Positions 11,409 to 22,560 of a stretch of 64,000 nucleotides of DNA are shown here, one piece after another. The position numbers and the translations under genes were made by a program. Where the stretch lies: NCBI RefSeq assembly GCF_002878395.1, contig NC_061115.1:94613364-94677363 (forward strand). The letters run 5' to 3'. How positions within the stretch are numbered: the stretch's first letter is position 1; each line of letters begins with the position of its first letter. The notes beneath the pieces are model-generated. The model ran no database searches. It was not told where the DNA came from and worked only from the letters and a program-made list of their open reading frames with translations. The DNA comes from Capsicum annuum (taxonomy: Eukaryota; Streptophyta; Magnoliopsida; Solanales; Solanaceae).

Positions 11409-13685
11409 CTGGGTCTCATTTTACTTCTATTAATGTATAGATTATAATTTTGATAGTGTGGAAGCATTTAAAAATGATGGAGTAAAGAAGAGTGGTTTGT
11501 GAATGATTTAAGAATTATGGTTCGACATCAAGGTAGGCTTTCGTTTACTTTTTCATGAGATGTTGTATGCTTTAGATTGTATGCTAGGTGGGTATGGTAG
11601 GACATGTTTATGAATAAAATATCATGACTTATCCTAATTTAGGATTTTGGGAACCGACCCTTAAGATGAAATGCTTGTTACAGTTATAGAACCTCATCAC
11701 CCTAGAATATATACAGGTTTGACAAGATGCTAAGTACCCTTTAGCATAAGGTTTACTATTTTAATTAATGGATTGAATTATAGTTTCCCGATTTATGGCA
11801 TTACATTATTCTATTTGTATACTTTTGAGGCTTGAGGCTTTGATTACGTTATATGTTGGACTCTAGTTGAGTATTCTATCATTATAAAAGATATAGACTT
11901 AGTCTATAGACATTTAGACATTTATAGTTGTGTTGTTTGGATTCTGGTGATCGCATGCATAGATTATGGTACATATATGCTCACTTTGTAGTACGATTCC
12001 AACCAAAATGATAGTCATACTACTATTTTGTAATGAGGGATTTATTTCCACTTTTTATTTTTGAAAAAAATTCTTTCATAATAGGAATCATACCACTTAA
12101 TTAATGATTTATGAGGTTTTGGAAATTAGACGGAGATTGATTTTTAAGGGTTTATCCATTTTTTATCTCTACTATTTACTTTGGTAGAGAGAGATTCTGA
12201 CCCTTTGTACCCTCAGATACTGATTTAGTCCCAAATATGATTTTGGGCAATGGACTTACAGAGTTGGGAAATGGATTTATAGACTTACACTCTTTTAGAC
12301 ATAGTTTGAGTCTATGAACTTATTATGTAAACATCTCTCTGGTACTGGATGGAGTAGATTGATGATGATGATTGAAAATCTTGAATTGGGACTAGGTAAG
12401 TGTATACAGATATTCTCAAATCCCTTAGGGCCCTCTTCATCTACTAGCCATCATACTGGAGAAGAGAGGTCATTATAGGTCTTTTCTTTATGTGTTGTTA
12501 AGCTAAAGAAGATGTATATACTTGGTGTGTTATGGAACTTGGATCATATATAGTACTATGGATTTTATTTGCATTCATTTATTCATATGAATTATTTATT
12601 ACCAATATATTTTTTGGTGATTATATCTATCACCCTTATGGGGTTTGCATAGGTATAGGCTATGATTGTTGTTTGTTGAGTTTTGATTGAACCTTTTGTG
12701 TACATGGGGTTCCCTTAGGTATTTCTTGTTCAGACTAGCCAGTTACTTTATTGTTATTATTATGGTTAGTTTGTGAAAGTTTTATTATGGATTGGAATCC
12801 AAAGCTATCGGTATATTTCTGAGGACTTTACTTTGTTATTGTAAATTACATCATGGACAATGCATTTGTGGTTAGACATTTTGACTATAGGACTTGATCA
12901 TTCTTTCATTAGGTTCTTATTTGGTTAGGATCCCTTGGAGAGGTTAGGTTGTTACCTTTGAGTTAGTCTTATATACCTATATGGGTATACTTATATGTTG
13001 TATTACCATAAATCTCTCTCTTTTGTTAATCATTTATATTGTATATGTATTTCTCAACATTGTATATATGTTCCATATGTTCATATATTGGCTAGTGAGA
13101 TAAAGTACTTTAGTTCCTGAATCTTACCATAATAGGATAATTTATTCTTATTGCCTCACTAGCTTTATAATGATTAGCTTCCTAGATAGTTGTCTCTAGT
13201 TTATATTCCTACTTTATGTGTTATTTTATGTTAGCATTGACTTTGGAGATTATTCTAAAGTTACCTATTGAGTATCACATGTGTGTTACTCATACTACAC
13301 TTCCACAGCCTACAGATTATATTACGAGTTCTCATTGTTAGTGTGTTTATCATGTAGAGCAACTATGGATCGGATATTTAGGTTGAGATACTAACATTAG
13401 GAGCATTCTCCATCTTATAGATTAGACTAATCTCTAGGTTGAATTTAGAGATGGATTGTAACTGTATATTCATTCATTACCTTAACTGTACTCTTCTTAT
13501 ATTAGAAGCTCTTGTACTAACATCATCAGGTCTTGGGATTGTTTTATATATATTATCCCCTTAATTTTTTTTCTATTTCCATTCATTTCTCTTAATAGTC
13601 TATTACTAGCGGTATTAGACTATGAGTTTCTTACCTACTAAAGGGTTATATTAGCTGCCATCATGATCTAAATTGGATCATGACA
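11409..13685 (+). repeat. LTR tail of an unassigned Ty3-type element
   Basis: No protein similarity occurs in either direction. The 3' part has the features of a plant Ty3 LTR: blocks such as 'ttactcatactacacttc' (13288-13307), 'agaagctcttgtact' (13504) and a final inverted pair 'gccatcatgatc...gatcatgaca' ending at 13685, with TGACA as the terminus. The start is not visible because element C occupies the left side. No clear primer site follows 13685. Confidence 0.5.
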
Positions 13686-14189
13686 CTAAGATACACACAT
13701 AAAACAAGTTAAGTTTCAACGATAATAAAATCATCACCTACAATTTGCACATATAACCTATTCCATAACCCACACCTGAACCCTCAAAATTTTTCTGATA
13801 ATACATTAATGGATGATGCCTGGGTTGCTAAAAATCTTATCTTGCTATGAAATAGCCCAGGAAAGGGTATATTTAGTCTCAAAAACCAAAATGTTAGTAA
13901 AACTCTAAGATATTCTGAATAAAAGTCTGAAAGTTTTACAGAAAAAGAAAACCCTTGAGGGATCTGGTCCCAAAAAGAGAAATATGGTTATTAGGGAATC
14001 TGTATTACTTATACTAGAAGAAAAAATAGGTAGAAAAGTAAGGTTGTGTCTAAAGAAGCGAGAGACAGGTTCTTGAGAAATCAAAAGGTATTAACTGAAA
14101 GTATTTTTTACTCAAGTGTGTTAATAAAACCTGGTATGCTAGAATCAATTGACCTAGTAAAACATTAACGCTGGATGTATCTTATGGAA
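13686..14189 (+). other. degraded internal region before the accessory ORF
   Basis: No continuous frame is present. Scattered plus-strand blocks such as GWMYLMEGAIP spread over two frames near 14170-14195, so the coding region originally began upstream. A copy of the dyad GGGATCTGGTCCC at 13959-13971 links this DNA to the LTRs at 15.6-18.0 kb. Confidence 0.4.
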
Positions 14190-15071
14190 GGAGCTATTCC
14201 CACTGTCTTTGATGAGGTAGTTAGGGAATTGTATTCCATATTAGAGTTTTCTAAAGACAAAATAAAGATATCTGTTGTAGTTTAATGGAAGAAGCTGAAT
14301 ATTGATGTTGCATTACTTGGGAGAATTTTAGATTTTCCTATATATAGTGTGAGGACTTGTTTAAGGCAACAACTATCAATAGAGATTTTGGCAAATGTAT
14401 CAAAGGTTAAGAGTAAATTTATGGCTGCGGTGAATAGGAAATCACTCAAAACTGAGTCATAATTGGTCTTTGATTTTGTAAACAAAGTAGTTTTTCCCAG
14501 ATTACAAAAAAGAAATATTGCTTTAGCTACTAACTTGAATGTCATGGAATGTCTTAGCAGTTTTGAGTTCATTAGTTTACATGCATTGATAATGGAACAC
14601 ATACACAAAGTGGTTATAGTAAACATGGCATGCCTTATGGTTATTGATTAAATAAAGTGTTTGATCACTTTGGTACTATCTGTGAGATTGGAACTCCTAG
14701 AATTGTATTGCAAATGATTGGTATGAAGACATTGGTTAAAACTAAGTGTGTGAAGAAGAAATCAAGTACCAGCTGCCAAGGGGAGTTTAGCAAAGAGACA
14801 GAGGAGTAAAAACTAAATATAGCAGCTAGAGATCAGCAAATAGAACATGGCAATTCAACATCTGACTGTTGAGGGTCCAAGTGTCACTGATGAGCTTAAA
14901 ATTGAGAATAATATCCTAAAGAAAAGAGTCTCCACTTTGACATATGGGGTTCTTAGCCTGAATGCAGAGATAAGATATTTAACCAAGGAATTATTGCACT
15001 ATCGTGCTACAAAAAATAATAACCTAGATCTACTTCTTAAAACCATCCTCCCAAGTCCCTCCCCTATTTAA
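14190..15071 (+). pseudogene. accessory ORF of an LTR element, 'putative plant transposon protein' type
   Basis: The plus-strand translation from 14190 reads AIPTVFDEVVRE..., then after a stop VALLGRILDFP, LVFDFVNKVVFPRLQKRN, NVMECLSSFEFISLHALIME and HIHKVV. This order matches the family that Pfam names 'putative plant transposon protein' (PF20167, from memory). After frameshifts, 14847-15071 gives an open 74-codon tail with EGPSVTDELKIENNILKKRV and NNNLDLLLKTILPSPSP, a coiled-coil plus proline-rich end that I associate with the same proteins in Solanaceae. The function of the family is unknown to me. Stops at about 14283 and 14461 and a frameshift near 14640 disable it. It precedes LTR P1 in the same orientation, as an accessory ORF of a large LTR element would. 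Confidence 0.6.
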
Positions 15072-15610
15072 ACTTTCTTGATTTCTTTTGCTTTTTCTTT
15101 GAAACATTTAAATTATGTACTAGAATGATACTTATCCTCTATTTATGAATGAATTTTTATTTGTGTGTTGTATGTATTTTCTTTTTCTATTAAAGTTGTT
15201 CTGCATGTTAGTGCTGCCCCAGTGGCCATGAGTTAACTAATCTATGCCTATTTTACTCTTGGTTTACTATTTTGACTTTTTAATGATGATAAAAAGGGGA
15301 ATACTGATTTCATGTGGTAGGGATCAGGTACCAGGTGTGTAAATGTTGAATTGCATATGTGTATGGCATATTGATAGAGGGAAGTATGATGAGGCACAAT
15401 GACAGAGGAAAGTAAATGATTTGAGTTTTAAATGTTATTTGACGACAAAGGACTGGGTCCCTAAGTTTCATGATGATGGGAGCATGCTGATTGAATGTCT
15501 AGGGAAACATTTATCTTCAGTAGTGGTAATCACTCTAATTAAATATGACAAATAAATATAGATACTCAAAAGGTTTGTAGTTGGTTTGTCATAATCAAAA
15601 TAGGGGAAAT
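15072..15610 (+). other. 3' untranslated region and purine tract before LTR P1
   Basis: No coding potential. Two purine-rich candidates for plus-strand priming occur, ATGATGATAAAAAGGGG at 15284-15300 and ATAATCAAAATAGGGGAAAT at 15591-15610. The second directly abuts the inferred LTR start. The pattern 'tcat.atcaaaa.gggg.aattg' resembles SIRE-type Ty1/copia elements, but no copia pol is visible to prove it. Variants of the GGGACC.GGTCCC dyad occur at 15320 and 15450. Confidence 0.45.
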
Positions 15611-16364
15611 TGCTATATCTTGTTTTGATGATAGGCAACTTACAATAAGGGACCAGGTCCCCAGATATTTAAGGCTAAAGTACAGTTGGCACGCGCCTGC
15701 ATAGTTTTATCATCTAATGTAACAAATTGCACAGGTGCTGCTTAGACAATTTAGGAAGCCTGGTCTGATTGTATTTTGACCCTTATCATCACTCTACTAT
15801 AAAAGGTAAGGGATGCTTCTCAATTGGTAGTTTTTTGCAAATCAAAAGTTGAATAGTGAAAAAGGCAAAAACTCAATATTCAACATTGCTCAAGATCTCA
15901 TTTTCTTGTTTGTGCTAAAATAACAATTGTTCTTGAGTCTAGCTTGTGTCTGTAACTGAATTACTCATTCTATAAGTGTAATGCTCTTTTCTTTTTTTCC
16001 TTGAGAGTGCTTAGGTAGAGTTTCCTAAGCTTGATACTAGTTAGATTTAATATATTTTGAGGGGGTCTTGGTAGATTTTACAAGGTGAGCTTATAGTAGA
16101 GTTATTACAAGTAGGAGGATCCTAGAGTTATGTTCAAGTTCGAGTCTATAATCAAGAGGTTGATTAAAGTAAATTTTTTAGAGCTTGTGAGGGAAAGACG
16201 TGGTTTTTCATCCTTTGAACAAGGAGGTTTTCATGCTAAATCTTGTGTTTTTTAAGTTTTCTATACTGTTTTGTATCCCTAGTTAATATATTATTTTATT
16301 GTCTATGACTGACTTTGAGGGACCTGGTCCTTTACTGTGTTGTTCAACCCCTAAGGTTTCAACA
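15611..16364 (+). repeat. LTR copy P1 (754 bp, copia/SIRE-like)
   Basis: Starts TGCTATATCTTGTTTTGATG and ends GGTTTCAACA. It aligns along its full length with 17301-18044. It carries GGGACCAGGTCCC at 15649-15661 and GGGACCTGGTCC at 16319-16330, a TATA box CTATAAAAGG at 15797-15806, and a downstream leader. A donor-like CAAGGTGAGC lies at 16081-16090. I see no matching 5-bp target duplication. Confidence 0.65.
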
Positions 16365-17300
16365 TTTTTGTTATTTTACTAAGTCTAACTAAAAGACATA
16401 CTTGTTGAGTACTTAGAAGGTTTAGAACTTTGATTTTAATTGAATATTAGATGTGTTAGTTTATTTTATTAATTCTTATTAAGGAGAATAAGAAACAATC
16501 TTTGTAAACCATAAAGTAGAAATAAGGTTTGCATGAATTTTTAACTTTTTTGGACATTACTTGTGAATTCATTGTGAGATATTCAGTGGTGAAGCCAGAA
16601 GTTTGATAAAAGGCGTGCAAATTTTCTTATAGACATTAAGTATTGTATAAGGCCTGCATGTTAAGTGATCCCATAGAAGGTTCAAAATTTTAATTCTAAT
16701 TGAACATTAGATCTGGTCTATTCTATTTTTGTCTACCTTTGAAGTCACTTTTATTGCTATTTTTGGGATGTTGCTACAATCATTTTTCAATGCTATGATC
16801 TTTGGTTTGTTTAACTCATTACGAATCAAATTTTCAATACATTTAACTTATAATTTGTCAAATTGCTACTTTAATTTCTATGCATTGTTCCTCATTTCAC
16901 AATTTATTCTATAAGTCCATTTTTATTTTCTTTTCTAGTGACACTATCCATTTCACTTCTAAAGGGGAAATAATTCAGCTACATATTTTCATCCTTCTAA
17001 TACATTAAAGTTAGTTTTTTTTTTATTGTTGTTTCATTCATTGGAATTTAATTTCATACTCTTGTTGAAATGTCTTCTGAGGATCAAGAAATATATGCAA
17101 ACCAGGGATTGTAAACTAGATAAAACTAAGTGTTGTGCATACTTTTCACAGGACATCTCATTGTGTTGCAGTGAGTATGTTTAGCCTTTATCTCTACTTT
17201 TTACCCTAACTGTTCAATCTAGAGTTATGATTCGTTGGCTCTGTAGTTATCAATTCTCTCCTCTAATGTTCAGCCTAGATATGCCAACGGTTTCTTGATG
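16365..17300 (+). other. spacer between the two copia-like LTRs
   Basis: About 0.94 kb without recognisable protein. Imperfect 41-bp direct repeats lie at 16415-16455 and 16675-16715 ('agaaggtt.a.aa.ttt.att'). A phrase near 16592-16620 ('gaagccagaagtttgataaaaggcgtgcaaa') resembles a common Solanaceae repeat that I cannot name. The 61-codon stretch at 16729-16914 is hydrophobic low-complexity translation and not convincing as a gene. Confidence 0.4.
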
Positions 17301-18044
17301 TGCTATGTGTTGTTTTAATTATGAGCCAATGACTAAGAGGGACCAGATCCCTAGATGTTCATGGCTACAATTCAGCTGACACACGTGACTACACAGTTTT
17401 GTCCTCTTTTGTAATAAACTTAGAGGTCCTGCTCATACTAATTCGGACACCTGGTCTAATGACATTTCCACCTAAATCATCACTTCTCTATAAAAGAAAA
17501 AAGATGCTTCTTCATTAAATTATTTATGCAAATAGAGAAAGAGAGTTGAAGAGAGGAAAAAGTCAAAAACCCAAGTTTAGCTCAAGTTCTTATTTTTGTG
17601 TGTTAAATTAGAGAGAGACTTGAGTGAGTTCTGATTTGTAAAAGAATTACTCAATTTATATGAGTAATGAACTTTTCTCTTTTTTAGAGAGTACTTAGAT
17701 AGAGTTTCCTAAGTCCCAAACTAGTTAAAGTTAACTCGTGTTGAAGAATGCCTCAGTAGAGTTATCAAGATGAAATTGTAGTAGAGGTATTACAAGAAGA
17801 AGGAACCTAGAGTTAGGTTAATTGAGTGATGTAATCAATTGTTTGATTATAGTGGATTTTGAGGTGATTGTGAGGGCAAGCTGTGGTTTTTCCTACCATA
17901 AGCAAGGGGGTTTCCACGTTAAAATTTTTTGTTGTTACTCTTCCTGCACTATCTTTTGATTCCTGGTTATTTTACTGTGATACGCCTGTGAAGACTTTGA
18001 GAGACCTAGTCCCTCAAAGTGTGGTGAACCCCCAGGCTTTTAAA
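17301..18044 (+). repeat. LTR copy P2 (744 bp, copia/SIRE-like)
   Basis: Second direct copy of P1, diverged but colinear: the start TGCTATGTGTTGTTTTAATT, the dyad GGGACCAGATCCC at 17339-17351, TATA box TATAAAA at 17489-17495, and GAGACCTAGTCCC at 18001-18013 near the end. P1 and P2 may be the two LTRs of one element with almost all of its interior deleted, or an LTR plus a separate solo LTR. Open frames inside it are incidental. Confidence 0.65.
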
Positions 18045-18357
18045 ATAATGAAAATCCAAATATAATTAGTCCAATCGTATAGAAGAGGATCACCAGTGAT
18101 GACCTTGATCTTCAAATGAGAGGCTCATAATTGGACAATTTCTTGAAGCTTATGCAAATTTAGAATGAAATAGATGCACAACATACTTATTTTTAGTTAT
18201 TTATATGAAAAAGTTATACATCATTATCCTGTGATACTTGGCTTCTTAGAAAATACTATCAAGTAGTTAATATAACTTGTATATTTATGTCTTACAACTT
18301 ATAAATCAAATTGAAATCAATAGCTTATCATAAATGATCAAAATATCTTACTGCTAG
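18045..18357. other. short AT-rich flank, nothing recognised
   Basis: No open frame or known motif. If the Helitron-like terminus just to the right is real, this DNA would be the 3' part of that Helitron; no 5' Helitron end could be identified. Confidence 0.4.
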
Positions 18358-18388
18358 GCCCGCGCTGACACGAGCTATGCTCCTCTAG
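18358..18388 (+). mobile_element. Helitron-like 3' terminus
   Basis: A GC-rich imperfect hairpin, GCCCGCGCTGACACGAGC (18358-18375), is followed by nine bases and CTAG (18385-18388), then T. Helitrons end with a hairpin about 10 nt before CTRR and insert between A and T, so the arrangement fits. The hairpin looks like a decayed GCCCGTGC..GCACGGGC palindrome. Only this end is visible; no Rep/helicase coding occurs in the window, so it would be non-autonomous or a fragment. Confidence 0.4.
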
Positions 18389-18389
18389 T

Positions 18390-18394
18390 ATAAA
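18390..18394. repeat. target-site duplication ATAAA, left copy
   Basis: ATAAA directly precedes the low-coordinate end of element B. The same five bases occur at 27322-27326 directly after its other end. A 5-bp duplication is standard for Ty3-type integrases. Confidence 0.8.
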
Positions 18395-20418
18395 TGTAAA
18401 GAACCAAACCAAGGCCTGGCCGTGTTGGGTAACTCAAGTCCACCGAGGACTGAAGACCACCCCCTTCGCCTAGTCGACCAAAACACATCATTATATAACA
18501 ACAGAATTCCAAATGTAAAACGGGATAGGTAAATATGAATCAAACGAGGTCTAAGAATTAAATAACAAAACCCATGTCCACAGTAATATCTAATAAAGCC
18601 TCTAACAAAACCAAAAATAGTCTGGTTGGGACATACCCCTATCCATAGCTAAAAACAACTCCAAAAGAAAGAGTCAAAACATAAGGAAACCCAAAACAAG
18701 AAATGGGGTCTTCCGAAGGATGGACGCTCACCATTTAAGTCTGACTCGTAGCTATTCCTTGATCTCCTAGCCACCACCCAAGTGGAGTAGAAGTGTAGCT
18801 AGTTCCTATATCGCGAGGGGATACATCATCTAAAGACGGTTAGCAGTTGGAGTGGTAGTAAGTAAATCTGGGATAAAGGATAAAATAATGTTATGATCTA
18901 TAATGCATAAACCATTAAAACAAGTACACAACGTCATACACGACACACACATATATATATACATATATACACACACATATATATATCACATGAAGGGAAA
19001 AGAAATAAGGCTTAACATGAACTTTAAAACCTTAACCCTGATTGTGTAGCTTGACCGTCGTAAAATCGCACCCACGAGCTATATGTGTTCAGCTCCCCAG
19101 GCTGAAAGGGCCCCAATCGTGTTAGCCGCACGAACCAAAGGAAGAAATATAGGGAAAGCCAAAGTTATCAAGGAAACTAGCCATCCCAAAATATATATAT
19201 ATCAAGTATGACCCATACATACGGTCATCAAGGCCATACCTTATGTTATCAAACATGAGTTTCCAGTATCAGTCCAAACCTTTGGACTCACACATGAACA
19301 ACCAGCTAACACAACCCCTATTAATCCCAAGTAAAAACATTTATCACACACAACCCATCCACCAATCAGGAGTCAATTATTAATGCATAATTAAGTGGAA
19401 TAATCATACCGACTATAGCTTACAAAAAAGTGTCATTAAGCCATTACCTTAGGGAAACACTTGTACCCAAGAATCTATTATTAAAATGAACTTGTGGGAT
19501 TCCATTGTACCCAACAAGCTTTTCAAAACCATCCTTAGCCATTTTTCCATTTATGCAATGCATTAGTTTCAAAGAGAATAGCCAAACCAAATGATAATTC
19601 ATATTTCAAAACTAATTATGCAAGTGGGTTGAGGGTATTATCAATTTCTATTCCAAAACCAATTAAGTGGGAATCCATTGTACCCCTAAATTCATTCACC
19701 ATTCCCATGCACCCCAATGAGTGTACAAGCCAACAATTCATGCATAATAAATCAATAAAAACTATGGAATAACATTCAAACAATTTATATCCAAAATCCT
19801 CCCATAGTTCAAAACCCAACATGAAACCCAAGAATAATAAACCAATTTTCATGACATTAATAAAATACAAGTGTAGGGAAAGAGGTACATGCCTTACACA
19901 TACGAGAATTGGAAAGTAATTTAGTGCTTTAAACCCAAAAGATGAGTGTACGATGAAATCCTTAGGCTCTTTTGGCATTTTTAGTTTGAGAGTCAAATTG
20001 GGGATTTTTAATATCTTAAAACTGAAAAGAGAAGGCTATATTATGCTTAAGCATCGTACACAGGTGAAAATACCCCAATAACCCTTATCCCAAGTAAACT
20101 AAGCAAAAACTGCATGAATTTTACATAGCGGTGTGACATGGACCTTATCGCGGAGACTAACCTTTATGCCATACTGCTAAATGCAGAGATTATCCTCCAT
20201 GTTACACTAGCTATCACAAAGTGTAGCCTCCGTGACACGGCGATATCATAGAGGCTAACAACCTCTGTAGTTCAAAATAACCTCGAATCCTTTCCAAAAA
20301 TTTTGAAAATCTCCCAAAACACCCCATTAACATGCCTAAACACAATTAAGTCAAAAAATCAACATTTCGAACATGGGAGGGCTAAAAATAAAATGGTCAA
20401 AATTTGGAGGGTGTTTCA
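18395..20418 (-). repeat. 3' LTR of chromovirus B
   Basis: In minus orientation it starts TGAAACACCCTCCAAATTTT at 20418 and ends TTTACA at 18395. It aligns with the 5' LTR throughout, including the 'aggcctggcc' end block, mixed CA/TA microsatellites at 18945-18990, the 'gctccccaggctgaaag' module (19090-19110) and the decayed hairpin near 20127-20175. The 126-codon stretch at 19616-19996 is LTR sequence and has a related, broken counterpart in the 5' LTR (26713-26943). Confidence 0.8.
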
Positions 20419-20432
20419 TTATCCCCCTCTTA
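20419..20432 (-). other. polypurine tract of chromovirus B
   Basis: The reverse complement AAGAGGGGGATAA sits directly against the LTR start TGAAACACC, as expected for the plus-strand priming tract. Confidence 0.65.
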
Positions 20433-20542
20433 GGATTATTCGTCCCCAAATGATGATCAAAGAAACTTTTCACTTGAGAATAACAATATTACACCAGAAT
20501 CAAATGATAAACTCAGATAGTAATAAGGAGAAAACGGAATTC

Positions 20543-20930
20543 ATACCTTAAGCACCTTCATCCGACACATGAAACAAGAATGGGTACTTAGGCTTCATAT
20601 CTTCTTAAGATTCCCAAGGGGCTTCTTCCACCTTTTTGTTCCTCCAAAGAACTTTTACTGAAGCTACATATTTAGTCATCAATCTATGAACTTGTCTATC
20701 AAAGATCTCCACTGTGACCTCCTTGTATGATAGGGAATCCAAAATACCAACACTCTCAATAGGAACCACCAAGGAAGGATCACCCAAGTATTTCTTCAAC
20801 ATAGACACATGAGACACAGGGTGAATAGAACCCAAGTGTACGGGCAATTCTAGCTCACATGCAATATTCCCGACTATCTTTAAAATCAAATAGGGGCCAA
20901 CATAAAGGGGGTTGAGCTTCCCCTTCTTTT
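20543..20930 (-). pseudogene. integrase tail and chromodomain of B
   Basis: Minus-strand translation gives an integrase C-terminal module (IVGNIACELELPVHLGSIHP, VSHVSMLKKYLGDPSLVVP) followed by a chromodomain: VEIFDRQVHRLMTKYVASVK then VLWRNKKVEEAPWES. One stop follows this block, after which EDMKPKYPFLFHVSDEGA continues to a natural end at about 20543. The aromatic and WRN positions of a chromodomain are kept. It is the best preserved module of the element. In active relatives it is thought to bind modified histone H3 tails and steer insertion into heterochromatin; that is family knowledge, not shown here. Confidence 0.8.
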
Positions 20931-21900
20931 AAAATTGCATCACCCCCTTCAGGGGAGAAACCTTTAAGAATATCCAATCACTCACATTAAACTCCAACTC
21001 TCTTTGTCTTTGTCTGCATAGGACTTTTTGAGACTTTGGGTAATCTTAAGCCTTTACCGAGTCACCTTCACCTTCTCCATAGCTTGATGAACTAAATTAG
21101 GATGGAACAACCCGGTCTTGCCAACTTTAAATGACTAAATAGAAGATCTATACCTCCTACCATACAACACCTCAAACGGAGCCATAATAATGCTATAGTG
21201 ATAGCTATTATCATACATAAACACTACAAGAGGAAAATGGTCAACTCAACTACCACCAAAGTCAATTACACAAGCTTGAAGCATATCTTCATATGTCTAA
21301 ATAGTCCTTTTCCCTTGTTCATCCGTCTGCGGGTGAAAGTGGTACTAAGGTTCACCATAGTCCCCAAACCTTACTGGAACAACTGCCAAAAATGAGATAA
21401 GAATTGAGTATAATGTTCTGAAATGATGGAAACTTAAGCACCATGCAACTTCATGATCTTCTGAATAAACAACCTTGCATAGTCCATGAAAGAATAATTA
21501 GTCCTCACCGATAAGAAGTAAGTCAACTTAGTAATCCTATCAACGATGACCCAAATAGAATCAAACTAGTTATGAGTCCACGAAAGATAGATAACAAAAT
21601 TCATATTAATCATTTCTTATTTCCACACAGGCAACTTAATTTCCTTAGACAACCCATCAGTCCTCACGTGCTCCACCTTCACTTGTTGACACACCATACA
21701 TAGCCACAAAATTAGCTACATGCCTCTTCATATTATTCAACCAATAAATCTTCTTAAGTTCATGATACATCTTCGTCGAATTAGGATTAACCAAATAACG
21801 CAACTCATGAGCTTTGACTAAACTTCTACCTTGTAGCCCATCCACACTAGGAATACACAACCTCTCTCAATACCTCAAGATACCATCACCACCAATCTCA
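20931..21900 (-). pseudogene. integrase catalytic region of B
   Basis: The N-terminal zinc finger is seen at 21657-21860 as MCIPSVDGLQGRSLVKAHEL...NSTKMYHELKKIYW. One His of the HHCC motif reads Asn (VNPN for IHPG), and the two Cys near YGVSTS are lost. Further on, FDSIWVIVDRITKLTYFLSV and ARLFIQKIMKLHG mark the DDE core, with stops and frameshifts through the rest of the fold. In an active element this enzyme joins the cDNA to the target and makes the 5-bp duplications found at the ends. Confidence 0.75.
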
Positions 21901-22560
21901 AAATCCATCATTTTCTGCCTACCCATATTAGCCTTAATTTGCATCAAGATAGGATCCAACACCTTCTTTTCATTTACCTTATAACCAAAAGAGTACTTTA
22001 CCACCTCTTGTAGAAAAATACCACTATCCTCAGAATATAAGAGATGAACTCCAAAATTAGACAAATGGTGAATATCCTTCACAAAATCTTGCTTTTTTTA
22101 TCCACATGCGATAGGCTCCCCATAGATAACCTGCTAAGAGCATTAACAACCACGTTAACATTACCTGGGTGATAGTGGAGACTCATGTCGTAGTCTTTAA
22201 GCAACTCAAGCCATCTCCTTTGCTTGACATTAAACTATTTCTAGGTGAATAAGTATTACAAGATCTTATGATCTCGATAAATGTCAACATGAAACCATAT
22301 AGACAGTGTCGCCAAATATTCAATGCGAACACCATAACCAACAACTTTAAATCATAAGTTGGATAATTACTCTTATAAACATTTAGCTGCCTAGAAGCAT
22401 ATGCTGCCACCTTTCCATGCTACAACAATACACAACCAAGTCCCACATGGGATGCATCACAATAAACAATGAAACCATTAGTGCCTCAGGCAGGGTCAAA
22501 ACTAAAGCAGAGGTCAATTTATCTTTTAGCTTCTTAAAACTCCCCTCACAAGCATCTGAC
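21901..22560 (-). pseudogene. RNase H and connection region of B
   Basis: Fragments such as [20 protein letters not shown] (22340-22410), [17 protein letters not shown] and, further on, VKDIHHLSNFGVHLLYSEDS and PILMQIKANMGRQKMM match the RNase H and connecting region of Tekay/Del pol. Several frameshifts occur, and the TDHKSL-type motif has become unreadable. The catalytic acidic residues cannot all be placed. Confidence 0.7.

Noticed and set aside
19616..19996. 126-codon minus-strand open stretch
   Set aside because: It lies within the 3' LTR of element B; the matching part of the 5' LTR is broken, and no domain is visible.
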